41,475 bases of DNA. Source: CAWHPS01 sp963831235 (lineage in GTDB: Bacteria; Fibrobacterota; OXYB2-FULL-49-7; JAEUSG01). The notes beneath the pieces are model-generated. The model did not search any database. It saw only the letters and a list, made by a program, of their open reading frames with translations, and was not told the origin of the DNA. Below are positions 26,961 through 35,393 of this stretch, piece by piece (within the stretch, counting starts at the first letter, position 1; every line of letters starts with the position of its first letter). The DNA lies in NCBI GenBank assembly GCA_963831235.1, contig CAWHPS010000031.1:1-41475 (forward strand). The letters run 5' to 3'. The position numbers and the translations under genes are program-made.

Positions 26961-26990
26961 AAGATAGACCATTGAAAGTTCTTGATTCAA
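26961..26990 (-). promoter_or_regulatory. Promoter of the AraC gene, copy C of the shared core
   Basis: On the minus strand TTGAAT (26985-26990) and TATCTT (26961-26966) are 18 bases apart, with GGTCTATCTTCTTGA around the -10. Same spacing and core as 4232-4261 and 28227-28256, but without the longer flanking repeat. Confidence 0.5.
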
Positions 26991-27047
26991 GAAAAAAAGT
27001 CCGCAAAATACGATACAAGCAGGAATTGAAGAAAAATAAAATAGTTC

Positions 27048-28133
27048 TTAGACATCTTCCATGACTTTGTCCTGTTTGACCAAATGCAACCGCTCAATCT
27101 CTCGTAGCGCAACCGGCCAGGCCAAGTCAGCGTAGAAGCGGTGCCCCTCCTTACCTACAAGTAAATGACAACGCTCTTCTGCACCCGCAGCCCTGTATAT
27201 TTCCTTAAGGTGTTTGAAAGCTCTGCGCGTAGCCTTAATTGGGAAAATATTGTCGTATTTCCCAGCCACCAGCACTACTGGCTTGGGAGCAAATAGTCCT
27301 AAAATGTCGGCCATTTCCGCGTACCGCAGGATGCCCGGGATATAGTTGTCAACGCAATGGTATATGGATCCGATCGAGTTGATAAACGTGCAAAAACAGC
27401 AGGAAGGCATTGAAAAGCGTATACGCGGCAGGAGCGCAGCGGCGTATAGACTGAGGGTTCCTCCTGTAGAATTGCCCATGATACCCAAGGTTTCCAGGCG
27501 CGCATCAGCACGTGTCTCGATGTAATCAATTGCCCTGTCCACGTCCCAGAGCCTCTCCCCCAAGAGCGTCCGGCCAACAAGCAGAGCCTGCATAGCCGCA
27601 TCATGACAACCGTGGGGTGAAACTTGCTTCTGCATGTTTTCATTACGCTCTCCAAAAGATCGCTGCTCAATGCACAAAGCAGCCATTCCCTTTTTTACGC
27701 AGGATCTGGCAAAGTCACGGTCGCCGGCGATCTCAATTGGTTTTCTCTCGGTCTCCTGATCCAATGCGACAGAGAGGTGCATGCCCGATGTATGGCCTTG
27801 CAGGCATATCATCCAATCGTAAGGAGGCTTCGTGTTCCAAGGCAGGCAGACGTAGGCTGGAATATCAGCGCCAGGTTCGCTGGCAAAGACGATCTTTTCC
27901 ACTCGTCCCCACTCAAGTTCATGGCGCCAGAGGGTTCGCACATTGAGCGGTATTGGTACAGGTGGCATGAGCCCCAAAAGCAACCGGAGTTTTCGTTTGA
28001 GCCTGTGCTGCCAGGCGCCAATATCCGTACAATTCTTGTTCTGGAATCCGAATTCCTGTGTTAGTGTCCCCATCCATTTCCTGTGAACCAGGGAAGGTGA
28101 ATATTTTATGATAGGCCTTTTGTTTTTTCTCAT
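27048..28133 (-). CDS. Alpha/beta-hydrolase, acetyl-xylan-esterase-like
   Basis: The 361-residue hydrolase has the nucleophile elbow GNSTGG (in ETLGIMGNSTGGTLSLYAA), the acid in VLVAGKYDNIFPI and the base in VGKEGHRFYADLAW, so a full Ser-Asp-His triad is likely. The LQGHTSGMH strand gives the oxyanion region, and RDFARSCVKKGMAALCIEQRSFGER matches Abhydrolase_7/AXE1-like esterases. No signal peptide is visible. In this region it probably removes acyl groups from sugars. Its upstream DNA is copy B of a block also found upstream of the Rieske gene, giving possible shared regulation. Confidence 0.8.
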   Translation of the reverse strand: MRKNKRPIIKYSPSLVHRKWMGTLTQEFGFQNKNCTDIGAWQHRLKRKLRLLLGLMPPVPIPLNVRTLWRHELEWGRVEKIVFASEPGADIPAYVCLPWNTKPPYDWMICLQGHTSGMHLSVALDQETERKPIEIAGDRDFARSCVKKGMAALCIEQRSFGERNENMQKQVSPHGCHDAAMQALLVGRTLLGERLWDVDRAIDYIETRADARLETLGIMGNSTGGTLSLYAAALLPRIRFSMPSCCFCTFINSIGSIYHCVDNYIPGILRYAEMADILGLFAPKPVVLVAGKYDNIFPIKATRRAFKHLKEIYRAAGAEERCHLLVGKEGHRFYADLAWPVALREIERLHLVKQDKVMEDV

Positions 28134-28134
28134 T

Positions 28135-28262
28135 TCATAAATCCCAATCGCGAAGAAATTACGTCATCCGAACCGAAACACGAATATTTTACATTAATAT
28201 CATTCTTGCTCTCTCTCTGTTTTAAGAATATAGACCCTAATGCTCTAAAAATTCAAGGGAAA
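28135..28262 (-). repeat. Intergenic repeat block, copy B (paired with 4141-4268)
   Basis: It aligns with copy A over its full length with little or no gapping; details are given there. It begins 1 base upstream of the esterase start codon and includes its promoter. The rest of the 28134-28435 gap contains no gene I can support. Confidence 0.7.
28227..28256 (-). promoter_or_regulatory. Promoter of the esterase gene
   Basis: On the minus strand TTGAAT (28251-28256) and TATATT (28227-28232) are 18 bases apart, within GGTCTATATTCTTAA, implying a leader of about 85 bases. Same core as the Rieske promoter. Confidence 0.6.
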
Positions 28263-28435
28263 AGGTAGAGCTCTGTGGGCTCTGTCAAGGCGTTTTCGCT
28301 GGAATTCTAAATCCTCGTAACATGTATCGGAGAAGAAGGAATGGTTCGACCCTTCGAAAAACTCAGGCCAGTGCAGATCACCACAAGTAATCCGGAATAT
28401 CGTCTATCGTCTCCTCAGTGGTTGGAATTGTAGGA

Positions 28436-29362
28436 TTAAAGGTTACTATTAAGTGATATTTGTTGTGAAATAGCCCACTGTTTAGGAGTTATTCCCACAA
28501 CTTTCCTGAACACCTTGATGAAATATGAGAGGCTCTCAAAACCGGACTCATAACATGCCTCGGTTACATTTTTCCCTTCCTTTGACATCAGGTGCATGGC
28601 TCGGTTGAGCCTTAAATCCGTTATATATGCCTGGATTGTCATGCCGGTTGATTTTTTAAAAATACGGCACAAATGGTGTTTCGAGACAGAGCTTTGTTTT
28701 GCTATCACATCCAGGTACAAGGATTCATGCGCAAACTCCTCGATCACATCAATGACCCTTCGTATTCTGGCGTCAAGCAGGTTTTCCGGCATGCTTTTTC
28801 GTCTCCCGCCGGATATGTATTTGAGAATCAGATAAATGCGCTCGATATCCGACACGGCTGCGTCAAAAGGCGATTGAGAAGATTCGGCCGACTGCGAAAG
28901 CCCGAGAGCCGTGTCCACCAAAGGCCCGGCAATGCCCTGGTATATCACCGGGAGATTTTTTAACTGTTCCTGCAACATTTCAGATTTGCATCCCGTGAAC
29001 CGTGAAATGGTCTTTCCGCATTCATGTGTGTTGATCTGGAGCACAAAAATTCTGCCGTCTCCCCTGGGGCATATGCGGAAAGCGTGGACCTTATCCGGAG
29101 CAATAATGTGAACACCACGGTTGATCAATTCATAATGTCTGCCTGAAACAATGGTTTCTCCTTTTACCCCAAGGGGGATAATAATTTCCATGTCGGAATG
29201 ATAATGCGGCGGTACAGAACGTTCTATCGGATAGTAAGATATAAAGGCCTTGTACATCCTGTTTTTATATAGAATCCTCTCTTTGTATGGCTGGTTGACA
29301 AGGAAATCGTTTGGAATACGTTTCATTTCCAAAAGATAGCAAAATAATGATACTTTATGCAA
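28436..29362 (-). CDS. AraC-family transcription regulator
   Basis: The 308-residue product has a cupin-like sensor (PPHYHSDMEIIIPLGVKGETIV, then ELINRGVHIIAPDKVHAFRI) and a C-terminal AraC DNA-binding domain (LYLDVIAKQSSVSKHHLCRIFKKSTG; VTEACYESGFESLSYFIKVFRKVVGITPKQW). The Met at 29326 (MKRIPNDF) is an alternative start. It is divergent from the uroporphyrinogen-decarboxylase-family gene, 61 bases away, and probably controls it. Confidence 0.92.
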   Translation of the reverse strand: MHKVSLFCYLLEMKRIPNDFLVNQPYKERILYKNRMYKAFISYYPIERSVPPHYHSDMEIIIPLGVKGETIVSGRHYELINRGVHIIAPDKVHAFRICPRGDGRIFVLQINTHECGKTISRFTGCKSEMLQEQLKNLPVIYQGIAGPLVDTALGLSQSAESSQSPFDAAVSDIERIYLILKYISGGRRKSMPENLLDARIRRVIDVIEEFAHESLYLDVIAKQSSVSKHHLCRIFKKSTGMTIQAYITDLRLNRAMHLMSKEGKNVTEACYESGFESLSYFIKVFRKVVGITPKQWAISQQISLNSNL

Positions 29363-29423
29363 ATAAACTGCAAGTAATCCAGAATAATAAGCATTATATT
29401 TATATTAAAACAAAGGAGATAAA

Positions 29424-30520
29424 ATGAATTCAGCCCTTTTTTCAGCGCAGATCAAGCCTGATGGTGAGGAATTTATCAAATGCGTCCGCAGGCAGGGAAC
29501 ACCAAAACGAGTCCATTTTATTGAACTCTTCCTTGATTTGGAGATACAGGATGTTATCGTGCAAAAATACGGACTTGACAATAACATATATGAAAGCGAT
29601 CCCTTTTTCATGCAGAAAAAACTTATCGCGATACAGCGCTTCCTGGGATATGATTACGTTACGGCTGGGGTGGGTAACATAGGGTTTGCCTTTACTCGCA
29701 TTGGGACATCAGACACCTCTCTTCTAAAAAAAAATACGGGTATGCGTTTTTTTGCCGAAGAGCATAAGGGGCCGGTAACTACATGGGAGGAGTTCGAAAA
29801 ATTCCAATGGCCGGATCTTCCAAGGCAAACACCACCGAACTGGAATGGTTCAATAAAAATCTGCCGGACGACATGGTGCTAATCGGCGGACTCACGGGAC
29901 ATATTGCAGAAGAGCTGACCTGGCTTATGGGATACGAGACCCTTTGCTTTGCACTGTACGAACAACGTGACCTTGTAAAAGCCATTTATAACAAAGTGTT
30001 TGCACTGCACAAACGGTATACCGAGCTTCTCCTTCAATTCGATAGGGTTAAAATTGTTTGGGCCAGCGATGATCTGGGTTTTAAGACCGGCCCCATGTTC
30101 AGCCCTGATGATATGCGCGAATTTGTTTTTCCTGCGCACAGGGCACTCGCAAAAATGGTGCATGACGCTGGGCGGCTTTATTTCCTACACGCCTGTGGAA
30201 ATCTGAACCTTCTTATAGAAGACCTTATACATGACGTGAAAATCGATGCAAAACACTCATTCGAGGATACGATTGAAGATGTAAACGAAACCAAGAAAAG
30301 GCACGGAAAAGAAATTACCCTGTTAGGCGGCATTGACGTGGATTTCCTCTGCCGTTCACCCCAGGAACAAATCCGGAAAAGGGTGAGGGAGACTCTTAAA
30401 TCCTGCTTACCCGGCGGTGGTTATTGCCTTGGGACTGGAAATTCTGTGGCTAACTACATCCCTGTAGACAATTACCTTACCATGCTGGACGAAGGCAGGA
30501 GATTCGCTAATACTTATTAA
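29424..30520 (+). pseudogene. Uroporphyrinogen-decarboxylase-family protein, one frameshift
   Basis: The N-terminal part (29424 to ~29820: RRQGTPKRVHFIELFLDLEI, then GPVTTWEEFEKFQWPDLP) and the C-terminal part (to 30520: DDLGFKTGPMFSPDDMREFVFP, YFLHACGNLNLLIEDLI, TLLGGIDVDFL) form one family protein of ~365 residues. They are joined by a single missing base near 29823; one added A would read PDLPKANTTELEWF. These MtaA/CmuA-type relatives often lie in carbohydrate or methyl-transfer gene sets and do not make haem. AAAGGAG precedes the start. It may be a recent pseudogene or a sequencing error. Confidence 0.85.
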
Positions 30521-30679
30521 CTCACATCCTTTTGATCTTTTCCCATGTTTCACAACCTTAATAAAGACATCCAGGAAAAGGGTCAAAAAGCAAAATAGCA
30601 GTTAGGCCTTTTGATCTTTATCTTTTAGTAAACCTGGTTCGCGAATAGTTATATATTAATAAAAAAATAAAATACCTGG
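30521..30679. other. Intergenic stretch with imperfect inverted repeat
   Basis: First part of the 336-base gap before the second EF-P gene. CCTTTTGATC (from ~30529) pairs imperfectly with GGGTCAAAAAG (~30579-30589), a possible weak terminator of the gene ending at 30520. CCTTTTGATCTTT is also directly repeated near 30608. No gene was found. The second part of the gap is described as the shared upstream element. Confidence 0.3.
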
Positions 30680-30790
30680 CTATATTTTCCTTGTTCATCC
30701 ATGCACAAAGTGAACAAAGCATGTGAAATCATTTTGAAAGAAAATGGCTATTGGATTGTTTTAAAAACAAACACTGTGTCATTGATACCA
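30680..30790 (+). repeat. Shared upstream element, copy 2
   Basis: It aligns with 23069-23175 over about 100 bases. The 15-base near-palindrome TTGTTTTAAAAACAA lies at 30756-30770. It ends about 65 bases before the second EF-P start. The other EF-P gene has a shorter relative upstream (22226-22263). Confidence 0.65.
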
Positions 30791-30856
30791 CTACCATTAA
30801 TCAACTATTTTTATGAAACGATTAATTTATAAAACCGGAACATCAGGAGAATATTC

Positions 30857-31423
30857 ATGGAAACCGTAACCAACATGAAAAAGGGCATGATAATCAAACA
30901 TGAAGGCGGACTCTTCATTGTGGCCCAATGCAGGCACAACTGGACAGGCAGGGGTGCAGGTGCAGTAATAGCCAAACTTAAAAACATCGAAACCGGAATC
31001 AACGCTGAAGTAAAATTACGCAGCGATGAAAAGTTCGAGGAGGTAGAGCTCGATGAAATACCCATGGAATATCTGTACCAGGACGGCGATCAATACTGTT
31101 TCATGAACAACAATACTTTTGATCAGATCATGGTAGGGAAAGATGTGCTCGATGATGCGGTAAATTTTCTTACACCCAATATTCAGGTGAGACTGAAATT
31201 TTACAACGAGCGTCCAATCGAGGTTGCGCTTCCCAATGAGGTGACGCTTACGGTAACGGAAACCGGCCCGAATGTAAAAGGTTCTACAGCAACCGCCGCA
31301 ACCAAACCCGCTATCTGCGAGACAGGGCTTACGGTACAGGTCCCGCTATTTGTCGAGACCGGCGATAAAATAATAGTCCAGACACAGGAAGGTGTTTATC
31401 TTTCACGCGCAAAAGACAAGTAA
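30857..31423 (+). CDS. Elongation factor P paralogue (Arg-tip)
   Basis: The 188-residue EF-P-like protein has the N-domain (MKKGMIIKHEGGLFIVAQC), OB domain (MEYLYQDGDQYCFMNNNTFDQIMV) and C-terminal OB domain (AICETGLTVQVPLFVETGDKIIVQ). Its tip loop is WTGRGAGAV, with R32 where E. coli has the modified Lys, the residue type rhamnosylated by EarP in other bacteria; no earP is seen here. It differs from the Asn-tip EF-P at 21563-22126, so the two probably serve different stalling contexts or modifications. GGAG precedes the start. The AbiEii-like gene follows after 5 bases, so they share an operon. Confidence 0.9.
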   Translation: METVTNMKKGMIIKHEGGLFIVAQCRHNWTGRGAGAVIAKLKNIETGINAEVKLRSDEKFEEVELDEIPMEYLYQDGDQYCFMNNNTFDQIMVGKDVLDDAVNFLTPNIQVRLKFYNERPIEVALPNEVTLTVTETGPNVKGSTATAATKPAICETGLTVQVPLFVETGDKIIVQTQEGVYLSRAKDK

Positions 31424-31428
31424 ACCAT

Positions 31429-32424
31429 ATGCCACTCTCAAACCCTAAATATTTTACACGCAAGCATATCGAAGCCAATCGGCAGGATGCACCTGCTGCT
31501 CTGGCGGAACAGGCCGTGCATTGTCTGGAACTTGTGGCCCAGTTATCAAAATCCAAACTTGAATTCACATTCAAGGGAGGCAATTCACTGCTCATAATCC
31601 TCGACAAACCGCGCCGCTTTTCCATTGATGTGGACATTGCAACCGGAATCAGCCGCGAAACAGTCGATGCTTGTGTTGAAAGCCTGCCTGAGGCTTTCGG
31701 GGTATTCAAAAGAATCGAGAAACGTCAGCACAAGACTAAGCCCTGGCTTCCCATGACAAGTTATGAACTTTTCTATCCATCCTTTTACAACGAAACCGGT
31801 GAAACTTTCATAATGCTTGATGTCATGCTTAAAAAAAGCCCTTATGATCTTATGAAACGGAAAATATCCTGTGGCAACATATACGATTCCACCATAAGTG
31901 TCATGCTGCCAAAGGTATCAAGCATAATTTCAGACAAGCTCTTGACACTGGGCCCCCACACACTTGGCATTCCTTTTGGTAAAGGCAAGGAAGCCCAGCG
32001 CCTGAAACACGTACACGACATATCTCTTCTTTTGGAAAAAGGGCCTATCCTTTCTGAAATGCGCAAGAGCCTTGCAGGCTGTTTTGCTCAGGAACTGGAA
32101 CTGCAGGAACGTAAAATAACTTTGGAAATGGTCCTGGAAGATACTCTCAAATTCCTTTCCCTGCCCATTGGCTACATAAATGAACCAGCACCCGACCCAT
32201 CCGATATCGCGCTGCGTGAAATTGTTGCCGGACGTTTGCCGTTTGCTGACCACCTGTTTGTAAAGGATTATTCCTGGCAGCGCCTTAAAAAAGACATGGC
32301 CCGGTGCGCCTTTGCCCTTTGTGCCGCGGTACGGGAAAACGCTTCTGAAAAAGAATTCCAGTATTGCCTTGAAAAGGATGATACAGGGACATACTGGAAA
32401 CAGGTGGAATTGTGGTTGGAATAA
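31429..32424 (+). CDS. AbiEii/MenT-like nucleotidyltransferase
   Basis: The 331-residue protein has the nucleotidyltransferase signature G50-G51-N52-S53 followed by FSIDVDI with D67 and D69, typical of AbiEii-type toxins. The later part (LPKVSSIISDKLLTLGPHTLGIPFG, HVHDISLLLE) matches the family's K-x-x-D/H helical region. AbiEii/MenT toxins transfer nucleotides to tRNA acceptor ends and are normally paired with an antitoxin. Here no antitoxin precedes it; instead it is 5 bases after an EF-P gene. The partner may be EF-P, its tRNA, or the small membrane protein downstream; this is inference. Confidence 0.78.
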   Translation: MPLSNPKYFTRKHIEANRQDAPAALAEQAVHCLELVAQLSKSKLEFTFKGGNSLLIILDKPRRFSIDVDIATGISRETVDACVESLPEAFGVFKRIEKRQHKTKPWLPMTSYELFYPSFYNETGETFIMLDVMLKKSPYDLMKRKISCGNIYDSTISVMLPKVSSIISDKLLTLGPHTLGIPFGKGKEAQRLKHVHDISLLLEKGPILSEMRKSLAGCFAQELELQERKITLEMVLEDTLKFLSLPIGYINEPAPDPSDIALREIVAGRLPFADHLFVKDYSWQRLKKDMARCAFALCAAVRENASEKEFQYCLEKDDTGTYWKQVELWLE

Positions 32425-32434
32425 GGGGCCTTTT

Positions 32435-32692
32435 ATGGATGTTGTCCGCTTCGAATTTCCAATGTCAAAGGGGATCAAGCCCAGGATTTCAACTTCAAAT
32501 GTGCGTCAGGTTGCGACAATAAACCTTACCTGGCCTAAAAATGGAGATGCCGCCGTTGATGAAGATGAACACTCCATGGGAACAATGACTTATGTTGTTA
32601 TCATTACTGCAGCGGTCCTTGTTGTAACAGGAATCGTATATCTTATACAAAGCACTTCAAAACAAAAAACCGACCAGATAATAGAACAATAG
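32435..32692 (+). CDS. Small single-pass membrane protein
   Basis: I chose the ATG at 32435, 10 bases after the nucleotidyltransferase stop, with AAGGGG upstream. The frame is open further upstream but only inside that gene. The 85-residue product has a polar N-terminal part and one membrane segment (TYVVIITAAVLVVTGIVYLI, about residues 51-70) with a short Lys/Gln tail. No family is recognised. The tight spacing suggests it is the third gene of the EF-P/nucleotidyltransferase operon and may anchor or restrain the nucleotidyltransferase. Confidence 0.6.
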   Translation: MDVVRFEFPMSKGIKPRISTSNVRQVATINLTWPKNGDAAVDEDEHSMGTMTYVVIITAAVLVVTGIVYLIQSTSKQKTDQIIEQ

Positions 32693-32777
32693 CTGCAGTG
32701 ATACCAAGTGCCCGTTGCCTTTAATTTCATCTTTAGTCATAATGCATTCTTGCTTTAAACAGTATTCATGGAATGTT

Positions 32778-33491
32778 CTATCGGCCATCAGATAATCTTT
32801 GGATTAAGAATGGGTGAAATTTTGCTTTAATCATGCTGTTTTGTGTCTTATCTATGTCATATTTCACTCGAATATATTCGAAGGTTTTTTTATCCGAATC
32901 ATAGATTCCATAGCAAGACATTGGATTGCTGTCACGGGGTTGCCCCACGCTTCCAACATTAATCAGGTAACGAGTATCGTCTATGAGAGTAATTTTCTTT
33001 TCATGATGTCTTATACCACGATCTGTAATTACAAGAGTCTGGTGTGTGTGGCCAAAAAAACAGATTTGAGTATCAAAATAATTGAAAGCATCAAGAGCTT
33101 CATCGATATACATAATGTAGCCCCAATTTTCCGGATTACGTGGTGTGGCATGAACAAATGTTGCATGGCCTTCTTGTGAATAATATGGTAATCTGCCAAG
33201 AAAGCATTTCTCTTCATCAGTTAAGGTGTTTATCGTCCATTCAATTGCAAGGCGAGCATGAATATTGAATTTCTCTACAATCGCTTTGTTAAATGTTGCA
33301 TTATCGTGATTCCCCATGAGAATTAAATCAAATTTCTGGATTTTTGAAATGGCTTCAGATGGATTTACACAATATCCTACAATGTCGCCCAAGCAAATGC
33401 ATTTATCTATGGTCCGGTAAGAAATGTCTGATAAAACAGCATTAAGAGCTTCGATATTTGCATGAATATCAGATATAATTGCGTAAATCAT
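32778..33491 (-). CDS. Metallophosphoesterase (calcineurin-like)
   Basis: I chose the ATG at 33491 (MIYAIISDIHANIEA) because the family begins here; the frame is open upstream to 33578. The 237-residue enzyme has the full motif set: SDIHAN (D8, H10), CLGDIVGY, LMGNHDN, FVHATPRNP and FFGHTHQTL, ligating two metals. Closest in pattern to YfcE/protein-phosphatase-like bacterial enzymes with unknown substrates. Convergent with the small membrane protein gene. Confidence 0.92.
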   Translation of the reverse strand: MIYAIISDIHANIEALNAVLSDISYRTIDKCICLGDIVGYCVNPSEAISKIQKFDLILMGNHDNATFNKAIVEKFNIHARLAIEWTINTLTDEEKCFLGRLPYYSQEGHATFVHATPRNPENWGYIMYIDEALDAFNYFDTQICFFGHTHQTLVITDRGIRHHEKKITLIDDTRYLINVGSVGQPRDSNPMSCYGIYDSDKKTFEYIRVKYDIDKTQNSMIKAKFHPFLIQRLSDGR

Positions 33492-33643
33492 CCTTATGCG
33501 TTTCCTTGAAACATAGGGTTGGACAAAAAGTGCATGGAAAATATAATCATTATTGTGCCTGCTAATAACCGTATGCACTTATTTTTGTCATTACAGACCG
33601 TGCGGACTCTTTATTTTTTTGGAAATAAAAGAAGGATACCTAT

Positions 33644-34119
33644 TTACCATTCAATCTTTGTCCTAAAAACGCCTCTTGGGGAAGTAATCCACAAATACTG
33701 ATTTTGGAGTGCGAGATCGGTTATGATATCGCATGTAAGATTGCTATTTAACTGATGAAAGCGAATCCAATCACCATTATTCTTAGAGATGAATACTCCT
33801 TGATTGGTCCCAATTATTAATCCCTTGGCAGTATTTTTAATAGCAGTTATAAAATTTGTTGTTAGCTTTGAATTGCCTGTATAAATTCGGTTCCAATTGG
33901 TTTTCCCATCAAAATGAAAAAGACCATGTTGCGTTCCAATAAAAACACCATCAAGACTATCTGGTTCAATAACATAAGGACATGCAAATTCGGAAGTTGA
34001 GAAATGTGACCATCCACCTAAAGCAAGGCTATCCATTCGAATGCTCCAAACTCCATCATCTGCTGCTACCCACAATTTATTATCATTGCTGATAGTTAGG
34101 GAGACCGCATTTATTAATG
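33644..34119 (-). pseudogene. Propeller-repeat secreted protein, 3' part cut off by ISAzo13
   Basis: This is the last ~158 residues of the gene whose 5' part is at 35394-37182. Host sequence resumes at LINAVSLTISNDNKLWVAADDGVWSIR and continues with Reg_prop-like strands (GVFIGTQHGLFHFDGKTNW, GLIIGTNQGVFISKNNGDW, YLWITSPRGVFRTKIEW). Without a start of its own it would be silent unless the IS provides one; an ORF can begin in the IS at 34153. Confidence 0.8.
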
Positions 34120-35393
34120 TACCGTTATAGGACAGATTGTGATGTCCCACCAAGGAAGCTGTTTAGAGCGTTGAAGACGGTGCTCAAGTTCGATTTTTCG
34201 TTTGGCATTAAGTTTGATGCCCTTTTCATAGATGCTTGCTAAGATGGTCACTGTTGCTTGCACATTCCTCCACATAAAATTGGACGCCCTCTTCAATACG
34301 GTTTCCACACTATCGAGAAGATATCCATTCCATGATCGTTCCAAGCCGCCCCAATATCGCTCAATAGCATTGTATTTGCTGTGATATGGCGGATAGTAAA
34401 TCAAGCGGACTTCCACCTGTTCGCGGTCGGAGAATTCAACCATGCGTTGCAGAAATTGACTTCTGTGACCGCTGCACTCAGGGCCATTGTCCATGTTGAC
34501 AACGATGCGCTTTACGGTGCTCAATCTTTTTTGGTTAGCCTTCCACCAGAGCTCGATTCCATCGGTCAGGAAATCGCTGGTTTTGTTGCTGGCGGTAAAA
34601 AACAGGAATGCCTTGCCGTTGTCGGTCTCAAGTATTCCGCCCGGCACCAGTTTTTCCTTGAGCATCATGTCGTGATCCGCCGCCTTGACCGCTTGGATTC
34701 CGCGCGAAAGCCCGCCTCGGGAATATGGACCAATGTTGACGGTGGCTTTGGTATCCACGCTAATCCGAATCGCTTCCGGATCGGCATCTGCCGCCGCGTT
34801 AATGAGCTTCACATTGTCGAAGATGGCGTCGGTGTATTCTGTTTTTTTTGGACTTGAGTTTTGATCACACGACGAAGTCGGTAGTTTTGGCGGTTCAAAA
34901 TATTGGACAAGGTACGCACGGCGGGAACCTTTTCCTCTGGCCATCCCTTCTTCAGCAGTGCGGAACGTACGGCCTTCGCCGTCATCTTCATGTAAGAGAA
35001 GGGTGTGCGCAAACTCGCTTGCGCTTGGCTCGCCGAATCGACAATCCTCCTTATGTCCACCACTAACTCCGGATATTTCTCCTCCGTAGTTGGCTTTCGA
35101 CGCTTCGATAGATCGTTCACACATACAATGCCCGTTTGCAATTCGTTCATGCCCAATGAAACGGCCGTTCGTCCCCATCCAAACACATCCTCAGCCACAC
35201 GGGTTTTGCCGTTCAATAGCGTATTGGTCACATCGGCCATCGCTTGCCGACGATCAGGCCAAGAAATCATATCCACCAGTCGCTGTACCAATTCAACCAC
35301 ACCACTGCTGATCTCGTTTTGTTCCAGAATCGATGTCTTCATGCGAGAGGCCTCCTCTTGTAATATAGCATGAAGATATCATTATTAACGGTA
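34120..35393 (-). mobile_element. ISAzo13-family insertion sequence (~1.27 kb)
   Basis: The ends carry TACCGTTA (34120-34127) and its reverse complement TAACGGTA (35386-35393), the start of weaker inverted repeats. It interrupts a propeller-protein gene, whose two halves read in the same direction on either side. No clear target duplication is visible, so the edges may be off by a few bases. Confidence 0.7.
34144..35342 (-). CDS. ISAzo13-family transposase, read through a -1 frameshift at A8
   Basis: The first frame (35342 to ~34842) gives the N-terminal helical/DNA-binding part (VAEDVFGWGRTAVSLGMNEL, RRIVDSASQAQASLR). At 34842-34849 the coding strand has A8 followed by C. Slipping back one base on A_AAA_AAA leads exactly into TEYTDAIFDNV and the catalytic part: ISVDTKATVNIGPYSRGG, NMDNGPECSGHRSQFL and LIYYPPYHSKYNAIERYWGG, the DDE core of ISAzo13 enzymes. 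The end near 34114-34144 is approximate, because the frame reads out of the element. The A8 site could be programmed, as in other IS families, or a decay indel. Total about 395-400 residues. Confidence 0.8.
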
